Assembly (NCBI GenBank): GCA_023014485.1
Contig: JAJOZX010008813.1
Location: 1 to 64,000 of the forward strand
Direction: 5' to 3'
Length of the DNA: 64,000 bases
Source of the DNA: Bathynomus jamesi
Taxonomy: Eukaryota; Arthropoda; Malacostraca; Isopoda; Cirolanidae
Shown here: positions 1 to 10,569 of the stretch, piece by piece
How the letters are laid out: the number at the start of each line of letters is the position of its first letter
Position numbering within the stretch: the first letter of the stretch is position 1
The notes under the pieces: model-generated
The model's database searches: none
What the model saw: only the letters and a program-made list of their open reading frames with translations
What the model was told of the DNA's origin: nothing
Translations under genes and position numbers: made by a program

Positions 1-840
1 CGTGTTGTTTGCATATAAAATTTAATAACTACGCCAAGTGCTCAAAATGTTCTCCGGCGGCATGAATGCACTTTCAATACAACAAAATCGTGTGGTCTGA
101 TGAAGCTACCTTCAAGCTGAATGGCACAGTAAATCGACACAACTGCAGGTACTGGTCACTTGATAATCCACACGTTTATGTGGATAAACATGTTAATTTA
201 CCAGGATTAACAGCATGGTGTGGTTTATCATCCAGGGGTTGGTTGGACCATTTTTCTTAATGGGACAGTTACCGGTCCGCATATCGCGACATGCTGCAGA
301 CAGAAATTATACCTGCAGTTCGGAAGTTGTTTGGAAACGACGACTTTTACTTTCAACAAGATGGAGCCCCCTCATTATCATTGTGATGTCAGAAGGTACC
401 TCGATGAAACGTTGCCTAACCGTTGGATAGGACGAAGAGGAAGCGTTGAGTATCCTCCACGTTCACCGGACTTGACTCCACTTGATTTTTACTTGTGGGG
501 CTACCTGAAGGATGCAGTTTATGGTACAAGACCTGCAACACTCGAACACCTTAAGGATGCAATTAGGGAAAAGTGCGGGACCATCACAGCATCCACATAG
601 TCCATGTCTGCGAATCAGTTAGTCGACGCATTCAAAAGTGCATTCATGCCGCCGGAGAACATTTTCAGCACTTGGCGTAGTTAATTAAATTTATATGCAA
701 ACAACTCGCTATAACATTTTGATCACTTAGATTACTAATTTACCTTTCATTGGCAATTGCTATAACAATATATGTTGTTTGTTTTAAATTATAAAAATAT
801 GATGCTATAAAGAGTATATAGTTTTTTTTGGGACACCCTG
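1..840 (+). mobile_element. Rearranged DD41D-like mariner relic with fold-back end
   Basis: A decayed Tc1/mariner element on the plus strand. The right end is the terminal motif GGGACACCCTG just before a TA at 841-842, like the ends of the other mariners in this window. Bases 4-75 are an inverted copy of bases 634-705, which are the 3' end of the transposase gene and its downstream sequence. The original left end and the first half of the gene are therefore replaced by an inverted copy of the right side, giving a hairpin-capable structure. The window edge at base 1 may hide more of it. Confidence 0.75.
66..597 (+). pseudogene. Mariner transposase fragment (DD41D-like)
   Basis: This is the C-terminal two thirds of a DDD transposase in at least two frames. 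The first catalytic Asp lies in [11 protein letters not shown] (frame from 66), and the third in SPDLTPLDFYLWG (frame from 220). The second Asp region has decayed: the usual FQQDGAPPH reads FNKMEPPHY, and a frameshift sits near 235-260. Wording is closest to the intact transposase at 59947-61020. It lacks the N-terminal helix-turn-helix region and cannot be functional. Confidence 0.8.
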
Positions 841-846
841 TATATC

Positions 847-898
847 TTTACGTGCTTTAAAGCACGTAAGTGACTCTACCACACGAGTCACTTACGTG
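847..898. repeat. Two overlapping short palindromes
   Basis: Bases 847-869 form a near-perfect palindrome centred on CTTTAAAG. Bases 864-876 and 885-897 form a second hairpin with an 8-base loop. The two share bases 864-869, so only one can form at a time. They sit just outside the mariner right end. No function is implied; they may be the terminus of another decayed element. Confidence 0.5.
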
Positions 899-1117
899 GG
901 TATCTCGTCACAATTAGTGTCAGACATGTTCGTAAAGTATTCGCCTTAAGTTGCCAACTCTGAAATACTTAAATAATGAAGCATGCGCTCTCGGTCCAGA
1001 CTTTTATACCATAAAATACAAGCATCGCCGACTTTTAGAATGGACAGGATTGTTTAACCTCCAACGCAACATCTAAGGTCATATGAAGGGGGAGATCTCC
1101 AGGATTACGGTGGAATA

Positions 1118-1120
1118 TAT

Positions 1121-1151
<31 letters not shown>
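1118..1151. repeat. (TA)n microsatellite
   Basis: Interrupted TA dinucleotide run. The surrounding stretch 899-1310 holds no gene I can recognise. Confidence 0.85.
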
Positions 1152-1311
1152 GCTCAGTAAAAATTGGTCAGGAATTTATAACAAAATTCAATTTGCCCTT
1201 TTTTATTTTAAATAAATTTATATTAACTTTCAAACGAAGAAGATTGAAGCCATGATAAAAAATAAACCTTTTTCTTAAAATACGCGCAGTAAAAATTGGT
1301 TGATAGATAAA

Positions 1312-1384
1312 TGGGTACTTCGTGGCTAGTGGTAAAGTGGCTGGGTGCTGATCGGAGGGTCGTGAAATCAAGTCCGGGCGAGGC
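1312..1384 (+). repeat. tRNA-like SINE head, degraded
   Basis: The stretch has a box A-like segment (TGGCTAGTGGTAAAGTGG) and, about 35 bases on, a box B-like segment (GGTCGTGAAATCAAGTCC). This spacing fits a polymerase III promoter of a tRNA-derived SINE. Pairing of a full cloverleaf is poor. A diverged second copy lies at 1710-1782. It is more likely a dead SINE than a tRNA gene. Confidence 0.35.
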
Positions 1385-1574
1385 ATAAAAAACTTTAAAA
1401 TAGTTTATATTTAAAATTGATGAAATTAATGTTTGTTTATACATTGAAGTGAAGTAAATCTAGTATAAGAAGATAGAAACATTGAGAGAATAAAGGAGTT
1501 TTGCGAGTAAATTTTTTATTCTACAATGCATATTGCTGAACTTGTGTTACGATCAATGAATGTTCGAATATGTA

Positions 1575-1604
1575 CAGTATATATATATATATATATATAT
1601 AAGT

Positions 1605-1637
<33 letters not shown>

Positions 1638-1641
1638 TTCA
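1575..1641. repeat. (TA)n microsatellite, interrupted
   Basis: Two TA runs with a short break at about 1601-1613. Confidence 0.85.
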
Positions 1642-1709
1642 TTTGGGAATATTTTCCACAAGGCAAAGCCCCGCTGTTCATCCTTCCACACATCAAAATT
1701 GGTTGGTAG

Positions 1710-1782
1710 AAATGGGTACCCTAGTAGTCTAGTCGTAAAGACGCTGATCAGGTGGTCGTGAGATTGAGTTTGGCAAGGGCTT
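1710..1782 (+). repeat. Second degraded tRNA-like SINE head
   Basis: It resembles 1312-1384: a box A-like TAGTCTAGTCGTAAAGACG followed by GGTGGTCGTGAGATTGAGTT. The preceding words AAATTGGTTG and AATGGGTAC are shared with the first copy, which supports a common repeat family. The following 1783-2130 holds nothing recognisable. Confidence 0.35.
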
Positions 1783-2133
1783 TGTAATTTCTAACCGGCC
1801 GTGGTGGTTGTGGTTCGGATTCCATGTTAAACTGTAAGTCTAAGGTGAAGTGACAAGCTTCCTCTTCGTCAGAATGAAAAAATTTGTGTGGAGGCATAAT
1901 CCAAGGTAACAATTAATACAGATGTGCATGTTTAACTATAATTTTTTTAACTAATATATTTAACCTACACATTAATAATATATTCCGGAATCACCTTATT
2001 TTCTTGCGGTTGGGCCGAGTGTAATGATTTGTAATAAATTTAATAAAAGACACCCCGGGAAAATGTTTGTAATGACATTGTAATATACCCTTTTTGTAAT
2101 TATTTCTAATTAAACATAGTACTAAAATATATA

Positions 2134-2910
2134 CAGTGTGTCCGTAAAGTCATGGTGGGATTTTAAATAGCTATATATTGCAACGAAACATGATAATGAG
2201 ATGAAACAATGCCAAATTTAAGAACAACTCTCAAAGTTGTATCTTGTTGTTAGTCTAGGCTAAGCTTAACCTTTATATCGTAGTTAGTCTAGGCTGTCCA
2301 CATGCCTATGTTGAACATGAGCGTAATAGCCCGAAAGTTAATGTGTGGTGTGCTCTAGCACGAGATCGAGTGATTAGCCCATTTTTCTTCGCGGAACCCA
2401 CTGTGACGTCACACAACTACCTCGCTATGTTGGAACATTTGCAGTACCCAATTTATTGAATAATGTCATCTTTCAACAAGATGGTGCTCCTCCGCACTAT
2501 GCCAACGTTGTTCGAGAATTCCTTAATGAAAAATTTCCACAGAGATGGATAGGAAGAGGAGGATGGAAGCCATGGCCTCCACGCTCTCCGGACCTGACAC
2601 CTTTGGACTTTTATTTGTGGGGTTACGTCAAGCAAAGCGTGTACAGTGTACCCATTAGGGATATTCATCACTTGCACGAGCGAATCACGGAAGCTATCGC
2701 ATCCGTCACTTGATGTTCTTGGGCGTGTGTGGCTGGAATTGAATCACCGCTAGATGTTGCAGGGCTACCAGAGGAACCCATATCGAACTACGTTAAATAA
2801 AGTTGTTCTTTTAGAGTTGTTCTTCAATTTGCCTTATTTTCATCTCATTATCACGTTTCGTTGCAATAATATAGCTATTTAAAATCCACCATGACTTTAC
2901 GGACACACTG
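2134..2910 (+). mobile_element. Internally deleted mariner with long TIRs
   Basis: The ends read CAGTGTGTCCGTAAAGTC and its complement. The inverted repeats continue inward for roughly 75-90 bases with scattered differences (shared words include GCAACGAAAC and GATAATGAGATGAAA). A TA precedes the left end at 2132-2133; the right flank is TG, so the right target copy has mutated or the edge is a few bases off. At 777 bp it is about half a normal mariner. The gene inside lacks its N-terminal part. Confidence 0.85.
2447..2713 (+). pseudogene. Mariner transposase C-terminal fragment
   Basis: The open stretch keeps the second catalytic Asp in [10 protein letters not shown] and the third in SPDLTPLDFYLWG. 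The DNA-binding domain and the first Asp motif are gone, apart from a possible trace at 2330-2400 in another frame. It belongs to the same broad group as the DD41D transposase at 59947-61020, and lies between the TIRs of the 2134-2910 element. No autonomous activity is possible. Confidence 0.8.
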
Positions 2911-2915
2911 TGTGT

Positions 2916-2920
2916 ATATA

Positions 2921-2961
<41 letters not shown>
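2916..2961. repeat. (TA)n microsatellite
   Basis: TA repeats abut the mariner right end. The stretch 2962-3340 holds no gene I can recognise. Confidence 0.85.
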
Positions 2962-2964
<3 letters not shown>

Positions 2965-3340
2965 GGTGGGCCAAAACAAACTATTAACCTGATTTTGAAC
3001 AATATAATTTTACCTTTATCAAAAGTTATTTGTACAATCAATATGTGTTCTGTACAGAATTTCATGGTCTATCTCGTGGTGAAGTTCGATTTTTGCTAAC
3101 TATAATCATTATTTTGTAATTCGTTGTTATAGGGACACGGGTAGAACAAATTTATTTTTCTATACAGTTACCTAATTGAGTTCAATATTATTCGGAATTG
3201 CTCTTGTCCATTATCATTGCACGCTTGCAACCTTGACTTCTCCCTCATCGACGGCAGTAGTGTGGGCGCAAAATGGGAGAGTGCAATTGCAATTTCAATG
3301 TTGCAAATGTTGATAAATATTGGAATCAACCTAAGAGAGC

Positions 3341-3341
<1 letters not shown>

Positions 3342-3408
<67 letters not shown>
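3342..3408. repeat. (GA)n microsatellite
   Basis: An uninterrupted GA run. The Arg-Glu or Ser-Leu open frames through it are low-complexity artefacts. Confidence 0.95.
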
Positions 3409-3411
<3 letters not shown>

Positions 3412-3944
3412 ATCCTTCGCCTGGATCCGCCAGACACATAATGAAGCTCATGGTCTTTGCACTTGGCATAGAAGGTGTTAATCAGCCAGTTGGCTTAGAA
3501 GGCTTAATTTGCCTTAGAAGGCGTAAATGGCTTGTTTAGGTGCACATTATTATTTTTGAGTTACCAGATTGCACTGTTTATTTAATTAAAGCATATATTC
3601 TTGAAAGTTGGCTTAGAAGTTTTAAGCAGCCAGTCGGTTTAGAAGGCATAACCTGCCATTTTTTATACATATATATTTATTTAATTACATAATATTGTTT
3701 ATATATACAACCAAAAGAACTGACTAAAACACCATTATATCATTCTGTTTATTTAGACAATTATTGGAAATAATTTCATGAAATATAAAGAAAATAAGTA
3801 CACAAACAAATTAGTTCATTCTATACACAGTTTAAACGAAGAATATGTACAATAAAAAATAATAATACTATAAGAAATACGAACGAAGAACATACATACA
3901 ATCAAAAAATTATAAGAGTATAAGAAATACACAAGTTGAACGAA

Positions 3945-3990
<46 letters not shown>
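3945..3990. repeat. (TA)n microsatellite
   Basis: Pure TA run within copy A of the duplicated segment. Confidence 0.9.
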
Positions 3991-3991
<1 letters not shown>

Positions 3992-4177
3992 CAAAAGAAA
4001 TATAATAAAAATAATATTATAAGAAATACACAGTTTTAAACGATGGGCTAGAATCATCAAAATAATAGTACAGGAGAAATTTATATACACACACTTATAT
4101 TAAATAATTAATATACTGCAAAAGCCTCAAAATACATACACCTTAATTCTTCTGCGCTTAAGTTAAACACTAAACTC

Positions 4178-4468
4178 TCACGTGATCGAGTCTACAGCTA
4201 AATAATTGTTGCTTTGCACTATACAATAAATACAATTTAACATTATTTCTCCGCTCAAGTTATAGGGATGCCTATACTCGATGTAAAAGGCCTTCATTTC
4301 GGTCAGTACTACTTTTGTGTCCACTTTACATTCGGTTGGCAAGTTATCTTTAAACACGGACAGAATGCAATCAAAAGCACTTACAAAGAGGTCATCGTTA
4401 GCCACAACATCATTATTAAATACAAGTTTATAAACACTCCTTTCCATTCGAGGGTTTATTCTTACCAT
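4178..4468 (-). CDS. Unrecognised protein X3, copy A
   Basis: An open frame of about 96 codons. The ATG at 4468 is used; a second in-frame ATG six codons on begins the part that matches copy B. I do not recognise the family. The protein is mildly acidic with scattered Cys and Tyr and has no signal peptide or membrane segment by eye. The paralogue at 62339-62635 keeps the frame open, with nearly all differences looking like single-residue substitutions, which suggests it was once a real gene. It lies just downstream of X2 on the same strand. It may be the C-terminal part of a larger broken gene, because the gap to X2 is only about 35 bases. Confidence 0.45.
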   Translation of the reverse strand: MVRINPRMERSVYKLVFNNDVVANDDLFVSAFDCILSVFKDNLPTECKVDTKVVLTEMKAFYIEYRHPYNLSGEIMLNCIYCIVQSNNYLAVDSIT

Positions 4469-4553
4469 CCGAGCTTTTCAATCGTGAATTCTTCTTCACA
4501 ATTCATAGCAACAGTTGAAATAATGTAAATCGTAACGACAGCTGCTCATTATA

Positions 4554-5517
4554 AGCACACCGGACAAAAAATTAGTCACCCCTAATAGCACCGATAGTAG
4601 GAAGTTCAAGGTCACACAGAGGGCGCTGATGTAGCATTGGTAAGTGACAAGTAGCGGTGACGTAGCACACAGGATCAGATCTGTTTCGTGAGGTGGTGAA
4701 GAACAAAATGTGTGTTGGATATAGTCTGCAAAATGGGTCGTGAGGCAGACGTTACTCAGTGGCAAAAAGGAGCCATCGTGTTTGGCAGAGCCCACGGACA
4801 CAAAATGTCTGAAGTAGCCCAATTTGTTGGTGTGTCAACGCGTACTGTCCAGCGAGTTTACAAAGAGTGGTGTAGTTCGCAATCAACTGACAATCGACGG
4901 CGTAACTGTGGCCGGAAAACAATTCTCGACAATAGGGGCCGCCGCCATGTTTCTCGTCTAGTAACTGCAAATCGTTTTCAAACCAGAGAACAATTGCTCC
5001 AAGAAACCAATGAGGTTCTCCAGCGACCAATTTCCGAACGGACATTGCGACGAGAACTGCATGCGATGGACATCTGGAGCAGGGTACCACGGAAGAGGCC
5101 GCTGTTAACAGCAAGTCACAAATTGGCACGTTATAAATGGGCTCAGAGGCACAAAAACTGGACTGCGGCAGATTGGAAACGTGTAATTTGGTCCGATGAG
5201 TCCCGTTTTTGTTTGTTCTCCAATGATGGGAGGCGACGAGTACATCACAGGTCCAATGAAGCCTTTAATCCTGAATGCGTCGAAGGTGTTGTTCAGGCTG
5301 GAAACAGAAAGTGAAGCGCAGGAATAGACACCCACGGACTCTGGCGGAACTTCGGGACCGGCTGATGAACGAGTGGCAGCAAATCGATGTTCAGTACATG
5401 CACAACCTCGTAGAGTCTCTGCCTCGCTGGATTCGTGCGGTTATCAAGGCCAGAGGCGCCGTCACACGTTATTAGGTACATTCTGAGAGGGGTGACTAAT
5501 TTTTTGTCCGGTGTGCT
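4554..5517 (+). mobile_element. Internally deleted Tc1-like transposon
   Basis: Inverted termini AGCACACCGGACAAAAAATT extend into TAGTCACCCC on both sides. TA duplications lie at 4552-4553 and 5518-5519. The matching empty site is visible in the other segment copy near 62738-62755, so this insertion came after the duplication of the X1-X3 segment. At 964 bp it is shorter than a full Tc1 of about 1.6 kb. Confidence 0.9.
4733..5475 (+). pseudogene. Tc1-family transposase, internally deleted
   Basis: The ATG at 4733 opens a frame with the paired helix-turn-helix DNA-binding domain (residues about 10-110, including GVSTRTVQRVYKEW) and the first catalytic Asp in VIWSDESRF. After about residue 190 the second Asp and the final Glu region are deleted, and the frame shifts. 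Downstream codons near 5330-5475 keep the usual Tc1 C-terminus (NEWQQID, ESLPRWIRAVIKARG, TRY). The termini belong to the enclosing element. It could still bind ends but has no complete catalytic triad. Confidence 0.85.
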
Positions 5518-6208
5518 TATAAAGATACAATTCTTCAGGGTGAACGGTGTAGGTGAGCTCAGCCCTGTACCGCTCAAGTCCTTTGTACCAAAGTTCATGA
5601 TATTTCGAAGAGTCTAAACCTTTTAAATAAGCATCCAGCAGACCATTCTCGCCTTGTTCAGTCCTACACTCGGTAAACCAGTCGAGCAGAGCGGTGTATG
5701 CGTATTCAAGAACCGTATCAAAATAAACCATATCCGTAACACGTGCGACTAATATAGGCTTCAGCTTACGGAAACCGACGATTTCAAACATTCTGTCGAG
5801 GATGAAGCGGTTTTGCGTAGGGATAAGCACGTTATTATCAGAAGCACTCTTCCACATCAATCGTATATCAGTGCGTGGCTGATCGCTATTTATACACAAC
5901 GTACAAACAATGGCATATGAGGGGGTATCACTAATCTGTTCTCTTCTTGTGCCTACACGTGCAGGTATTTTACAACGATCCTCACTCCACTTCTCAACTA
6001 CCACGAAGACTCTATTCATCTCCTCAACAATTAAATAAACAACATTCCGTTTACCAGATTTTGTTTGTCTACAAGTCGTTTCCAGTACATAGTTGATGGC
6101 ACTGGTTTTACGCTTGAACGCACGCAATGACTTCGTCACGGACACGTCGTACACGGCATTGAGAATGCTGCTCAAAGGACGCTCCAAATTATTCAAGCTC
6201 TGAGATGA

Positions 6209-6980
6209 CTATGAGCCACAGGTGTGCGGACCGGCTTGACGGGAGGTGCGGAAGTGTGAGTCACACCATAAGCTGATGAATCGTGTACGGTGTTGTTCCA
6301 ACGTGAAAGATTCATGTGAATACTTGTATCCCATTATACTGGGTAGGTGTTTCGAGAAATTTTCCGATACATGAAGGAATACCAGTTTTAATGTTTTATT
6401 ACTCCCCAGATTGCGCATCAGACATTTTCGTTCATTTCCACGAACTAAACACATTTTATTCACACTCCGGCACACTATTTGAGAGAAACATATACCCATA
6501 TTTTTTCTTTTTGCTTAGCAGACAATACTCGTCTCTAAATCCTATTAAAATCTCACGCAGGCCTTTAGCCACAACCTCACTACAAACTCGTCATGATATA
6601 TATTAATGTAGTGGTAAAAATACTTCAGATTCTCCATTATGACAAGATTTACATTCTCAGCCGCATGGTACGAGTACTCGGTATGATGCAACAAGACATA
6701 ATACCGCTTGTCACACCACTCAACAACAAGACTCACTAACCATAACCGTTGCTTCTCTTCTGCACGTGTTGTTTCTTCCACTTCACGGTATATGGAAGCT
6801 TTTATAAAGTTTACTCCTACAACATAGTTCAATATGTCGCTTGTATCATGAAATCCTGCAATGCCCTCGCCAGAATAGCCGTAGATTATTTATAGGGAGC
6901 CATTGAGTATCCACCACCTCTTCACACTTTGCCGAATATCACTTAATAAACGTCGAACACGCAATATTAAAGGGAGCCAT
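6209..6980 (-). pseudogene. Unrecognised protein X1, copy A
   Basis: The coding signal is spread over several frames. The best open part runs 6832-6545 and contains TTRAEEKQR and EWCDKRYYVLLHH; further pieces lie at 6545-6209. A possible start is the ATG at 6980, but the frame breaks before the 6832 segment. The partial copy at 63480-64000 carries the same motifs and runs off the window. The family is unknown to me. It reads in the same direction as X2 and the polymerase, so all may come from one mobile or viral element. Frameshifts and stops show it is dead here. Confidence 0.4.
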
Positions 6981-7122
6981 TACTATTTTTCGTCTACGCG
7001 GGATTTCTTTAGATGAACGTCTGAGTTCCAGGGGTTGTAGCGGTCAACTGAGCACGCAGGAGTAGAGATATGCCCAGGTAGTAGCAGGGGCGGAGCTTAG
7101 AACTTTCTCCTTTACATACGCA

Positions 7123-7144
7123 CACACACACACACACACACACA
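7123..7144. repeat. (CA)n microsatellite
   Basis: A CA run with GGAGAAAGT-like words mirrored on each side (7107-7115 and 7145-7156). Confidence 0.85.
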
Positions 7145-7265
7145 AAGGAGAAAGTGAAACGCTGATTCAGACACGATTTATTTACTGAATATATCGAATT
7201 ATTCAAGGTATATATTTATAAATATGTGTAATAAATAAAATAAATATATCGTTAACAAGTAAATA

Positions 7266-7269
<4 letters not shown>

Positions 7270-7298
<29 letters not shown>
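7270..7298. repeat. (TA)n microsatellite
   Basis: TA run just past the 3' end of the polymerase pseudogene. Confidence 0.85.
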
Positions 7299-7301
<3 letters not shown>

Positions 7302-7303
7302 AA

Positions 7304-10262
7304 TCAAGGATTATGGTATCCAAAGGGTACGGTATCATAGGTACCAGGCACCTGGTAACGTTTCCTATAGGTGTTACGGCATACCTTCGTACTCCTAAGT
7401 TCCTTCACGCCCCCCAGCTTCTGCTCCCGAAAATTGTGGGTCCCCACAGTGAGTTGGGGCGGCTGGTCGCCCTCATCTTCCAAGCATTCTAGATCCTTCA
7501 GCGATTCAAAGTTAACGACCCGCCGATTCGCCTGGTTGAGCGTGATACCCTTAGCCTTCATGATCTATTTCATATCCTCCCCCACCCTCACCTGTATCCC
7601 ATAAGTTTTTGGCCCTGTTGATACAAAGGAGTCAGCGTATGCGGTCTTCATACTCATCGTTGCTCTCATCAGTCAACTCTCCGAGGAATTCCCCAATAGG
7701 CGGCATGTATTCACCCTCTCTCGCTGTGAATATCACACTATCTGTATCGGCGTACAGAACCCTCCGCCCAAGAGAATGGAATAGACCCCAAAGTTTGATG
7801 CGTGCGAAGGCCGTTGTGAAGGCATGTTTGTAACATATGTTTGTAACACACGATGTGTCTGTGGCCAATTCGGTAATGTACTTTATTATGTACATATTAC
7901 CTACATTTACGATCTCCATGACCTCTTTATCAGAAGCGTTGGCATAATCCCAGACTTCACTATAACTTTGGGCCAAGTGAACGTTCCCCTTGTCTGTATT
8001 CTGGCAAATTTTCTTCAAAGACTATTTAGACACAACTTTGCACAAAAGCGCTTGCCTGGGTTCTTTAAAATTTGGGAGCGGTCAAGATGTATCCCTTGAC
8101 GGTCAAGGTAATGTTGAATATAAGCCGATTTCTCATCTTCGGTATCAACTCCTCGCGGATACCCTGATGCCTCTACCTTATCCTTCAAAAAAGTGTTTAT
8201 ATATGGCGTGAAAAGGTTGGGTAGCTTCCGAAACCTCCACACCTCACATATCTTCAATATTCTGTAGTCATGGCGAAGGCTACGGACAGGTCAGAGCTTG
8301 TATACACCGCTGATCTTACGCTGCTTGGTTGTGTGATTACAAGCCCCATTGTTCTCCTCTGCGCACTTCACGCACAGGGGAAACATGAGCTTGTGATCTA
8401 TAACGACGGGTATGATCGGCATCCATAAATCGCGAGGGGAGCACATCTACTAAAGAAAGACCGAAATAGTACTTGTTCAAATTTGTTAAGAACACCTCGA
8501 TGGTGGGCAGGTCAGGTCCCACCAGTTTTTCAGGTGCACCTAGGGATACGGATTGTTCTTCATTACGTAGGGGTATAAAGAACAGAAATCGTAGTAATGG
8601 AGTTTCACGCCTTCCGTAAGCGGAAAGTATAGCTTGAAGGGATTTGTACGCCTTCCGAACAAGCTATCACCGCATTTGAGAGGATCCAGCACTATTGAAC
8701 GCTTGATCGTGTTTATTTCTTCACCGCACTGTCCATCTGTTTCCAGCCGTGCATCATACTCATGCTCCCACAAGACCTTGTGAGTGAACTGGGAGCCTAT
8801 AAGCTGATCGCGTGTGCAAGTCCATGCAAGATTGTCGGCAAGAGATCTACCGTGAACATCTACGATTTCACACTCAGGACGGGGGCATCCGTGCCACCAG
8901 CAACCGTTAAAGGAGTACACAGTCTTCTCACCAGTGTCACTGTTTTCTCTTAGACCATCGACCCAAAAAACATGACCATTAACCTTAATGGGTACTTCCC
9001 CCGTGTTGCCGGCATGCTTTATGTATACACTTGTCTGCTGCTGTATGTGTATGAACCAATAAATAGCCTTGTGCCCATAACTGCGAGGATTGTTTCTGTG
9101 AATGACGGCTAAGGTGTCTTTAGGCATGAAATTGTTCTTGAACACCGAAAAGCACAGTGAGGCGATCGTGGTTGCGATTTGCAACGGATCGCATTTGAAA
9201 CGGTACTATTGTACATCCTTCTAAAGGCCTGGAAACATACTCTAAACATGCGTACATCATTCACACAATAACGCTCACGTTCATCACCTCTATTGTAAGG
9301 CTTAGATTCATAAAAACTGTTGAAGTAGCGGTCGAAATCTTCACGTTCACCTGTACTCATACATTTACAGTTAAAGTAATGTTTGGGGGGAGGTAGTCCT
9401 ATGTAATTTAAAGTTTCGCTAGTGAGAAATGTGTAAGGGAAATATCCTTTTGAAACTTCGGCGGCTACGCCCATACCTTGGGTAGCTTTCCTAATTTACA
9501 AGGTGTGAATAATAAATTGTCTTTAAACTGTACATTACCTCTTATTTGCATCTGTATAAGTTTGTTTCCTCTTTTCAAGGGATCACCTGTAAATATCTCA
9601 GATGACTCGAGCTCAAGCACCTCCTTATAAAGGACTCTGTGTCAAATTTTGCCCTTTATGGGCAAGAACAAACACAGTCATTTTTTTTAAATTGTCCGCT
9701 AACTTGAAATATAGGACAGAAAGAGTTTCACGGGACTGTCGTGTGCAATCGTTTTAAAAACGTTTGTCCGTTTACCACATTTGTGACACTCATCACACTC
9801 GACCTCCATACACTCGTCACAGATAGTCTGGCTTACAAGTAGATGTGGGATAACCTCTTTGGTTTCAGCAATCGTATATATTTCTATATCGTAGTACACA
9901 GTTATACAAGGTCTATTTTTAAGTTTAGCGTCTTTCATATAACATACATGCTTTACTCCAACCGCCTTATATTTCTCATGGCATATAGAACAGTGAATTT
10001 CATCACATTTATGCTTGAAATTCCCCCAACTATCCATCATATGAAACATACCACATTCACAGATTCTCATTTTTCTGCACATGCCAATTGACTTATGAAG
10101 CTCAAAACAGTTATTATTGTAAAGTGTGCGTCTGCACACATCACAGTCCCACTCCTCAGCTTCAACCACACGGCTTTCACATTTGGAGTTTTTACACTGC
10201 GCACATACCATGTGGCAATCCTTACAATCAACTGGTGAGGGTGGTGACGGAGATGGTGGCAA
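7304..10262 (-). pseudogene. Protein-primed DNA polymerase B (Polinton/Maverick type)
   Basis: A family-B, protein-primed polymerase of about 980 codons, read on the minus strand through several frameshifts. In order: an N-terminal Cys/His zinc-binding region (10230-9930, CXXC pairs), ExoI YYDIEI (about 9895), ExoII-like QNFD (about 9640), the Polinton signature KGYFPYTF (about 9445), ExoIII YCVNDVRMF (about 9265), GCWWHGCP (about 8890), PolA DFCSLYPYV (about 8565), a PolB-like KLCLNS (8020), PolC YADTDSVIF (about 7735), and the C-terminal KAKGITLNQANRR (7550). Polintons use this enzyme to copy their own linear DNA. Broken frames lie near 9700-9480, 9190, 8530-8250 and 7630. No Polinton integrase, ATPase or capsid gene was recognised nearby. 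Confidence 0.85.
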
Positions 10263-10566
10263 TGGAGATAGTGGAATTGGAGGAGATGGTAGAGTTCCAC
10301 TGAGTGATCCTCTAGAAGGGGTTTCTCCACGGCCTAGTTCCGATGGCGATCTCGGTTCTGGGATCTTTTCTTGTTCAGAGATTGGCTCAAGTACTGGTGG
10401 TATTACGAGGTACCAATCTTCATCACTGGTAGTGGTTTCCCGCGGTGACTACTTCGGTTTGTGATCCCTACTCGATTTGTTAATACCTTGATCTTTCGAA
10501 GGGTACGCGGCTCGAACCCCTGGCAGATGTCTTTTGGAGAGGGGTTGTTCGGCAGCTATCTTCAGA
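10263..10566 (-). pseudogene. Gypsy integrase tail joined to polymerase N-terminus
   Basis: The minus-strand frame that leaves the gypsy integrase C-terminus (13032 side, ending HADN) continues here after E1 is removed, reading LKIAAEQPLSKRH and so on. One TAG follows (about 10457), then an acidic and proline/serine-rich stretch leads in frame into the zinc region of the polymerase at 10262. No LTR lies between the two. Where the gypsy ends and the Polinton begins cannot be decided by eye. The frame match could be chance (one in three). Confidence 0.5.
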
Positions 10567-10569
10567 TTA

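Larger units (their letters stand above)
4503..6187 (-). pseudogene. Unrecognised protein X2, copy A, split by a Tc1 element
   Basis: About 225 codons are open from 6187 to the Tc1 edge at 5519, and the frame resumes at 4551 and ends at 4503, giving a gene of about 245 codons once the insert is ignored. The start codon is TTG here, where copy B has ATG (63411), so this copy has lost its start. I do not recognise the family. Notable features are a Lys/Arg-rich patch near residues 22-45, a beta-rich middle (VVYLIVEEMNRVFVVVEKW) and a Tyr-rich end. X1 lies upstream on the same strand, and a Polinton-type polymerase further up. A virion or replication accessory protein is possible but only by association. 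Confidence 0.5.
3430..6980 (-). repeat. Duplicated segment, copy A (genes X1-X3)
   Basis: This stretch is paralogous to 59230-64000, in the same orientation. Matching blocks include a TTGGCTTAGAAG-rich repeat (3430-3660 and 59240-59420), an AT-rich block with ATCATTCTGTTTATTTAGAC (about 3735 and 59564), and the X3, X2 and X1 genes. Copy A carries a Tc1 element at 4554-5517 that is absent from copy B. Copy B carries a mariner and a tRNA-like palindrome absent from copy A. It is either part of a repeated viral or Polinton-type element or an old segmental duplication. Confidence 0.8.

Noticed and set aside
3168..3539. Open frames of Ser-Leu or Arg-Glu repeats
   Set aside because: They are translations of the (GA)n run with no other support.
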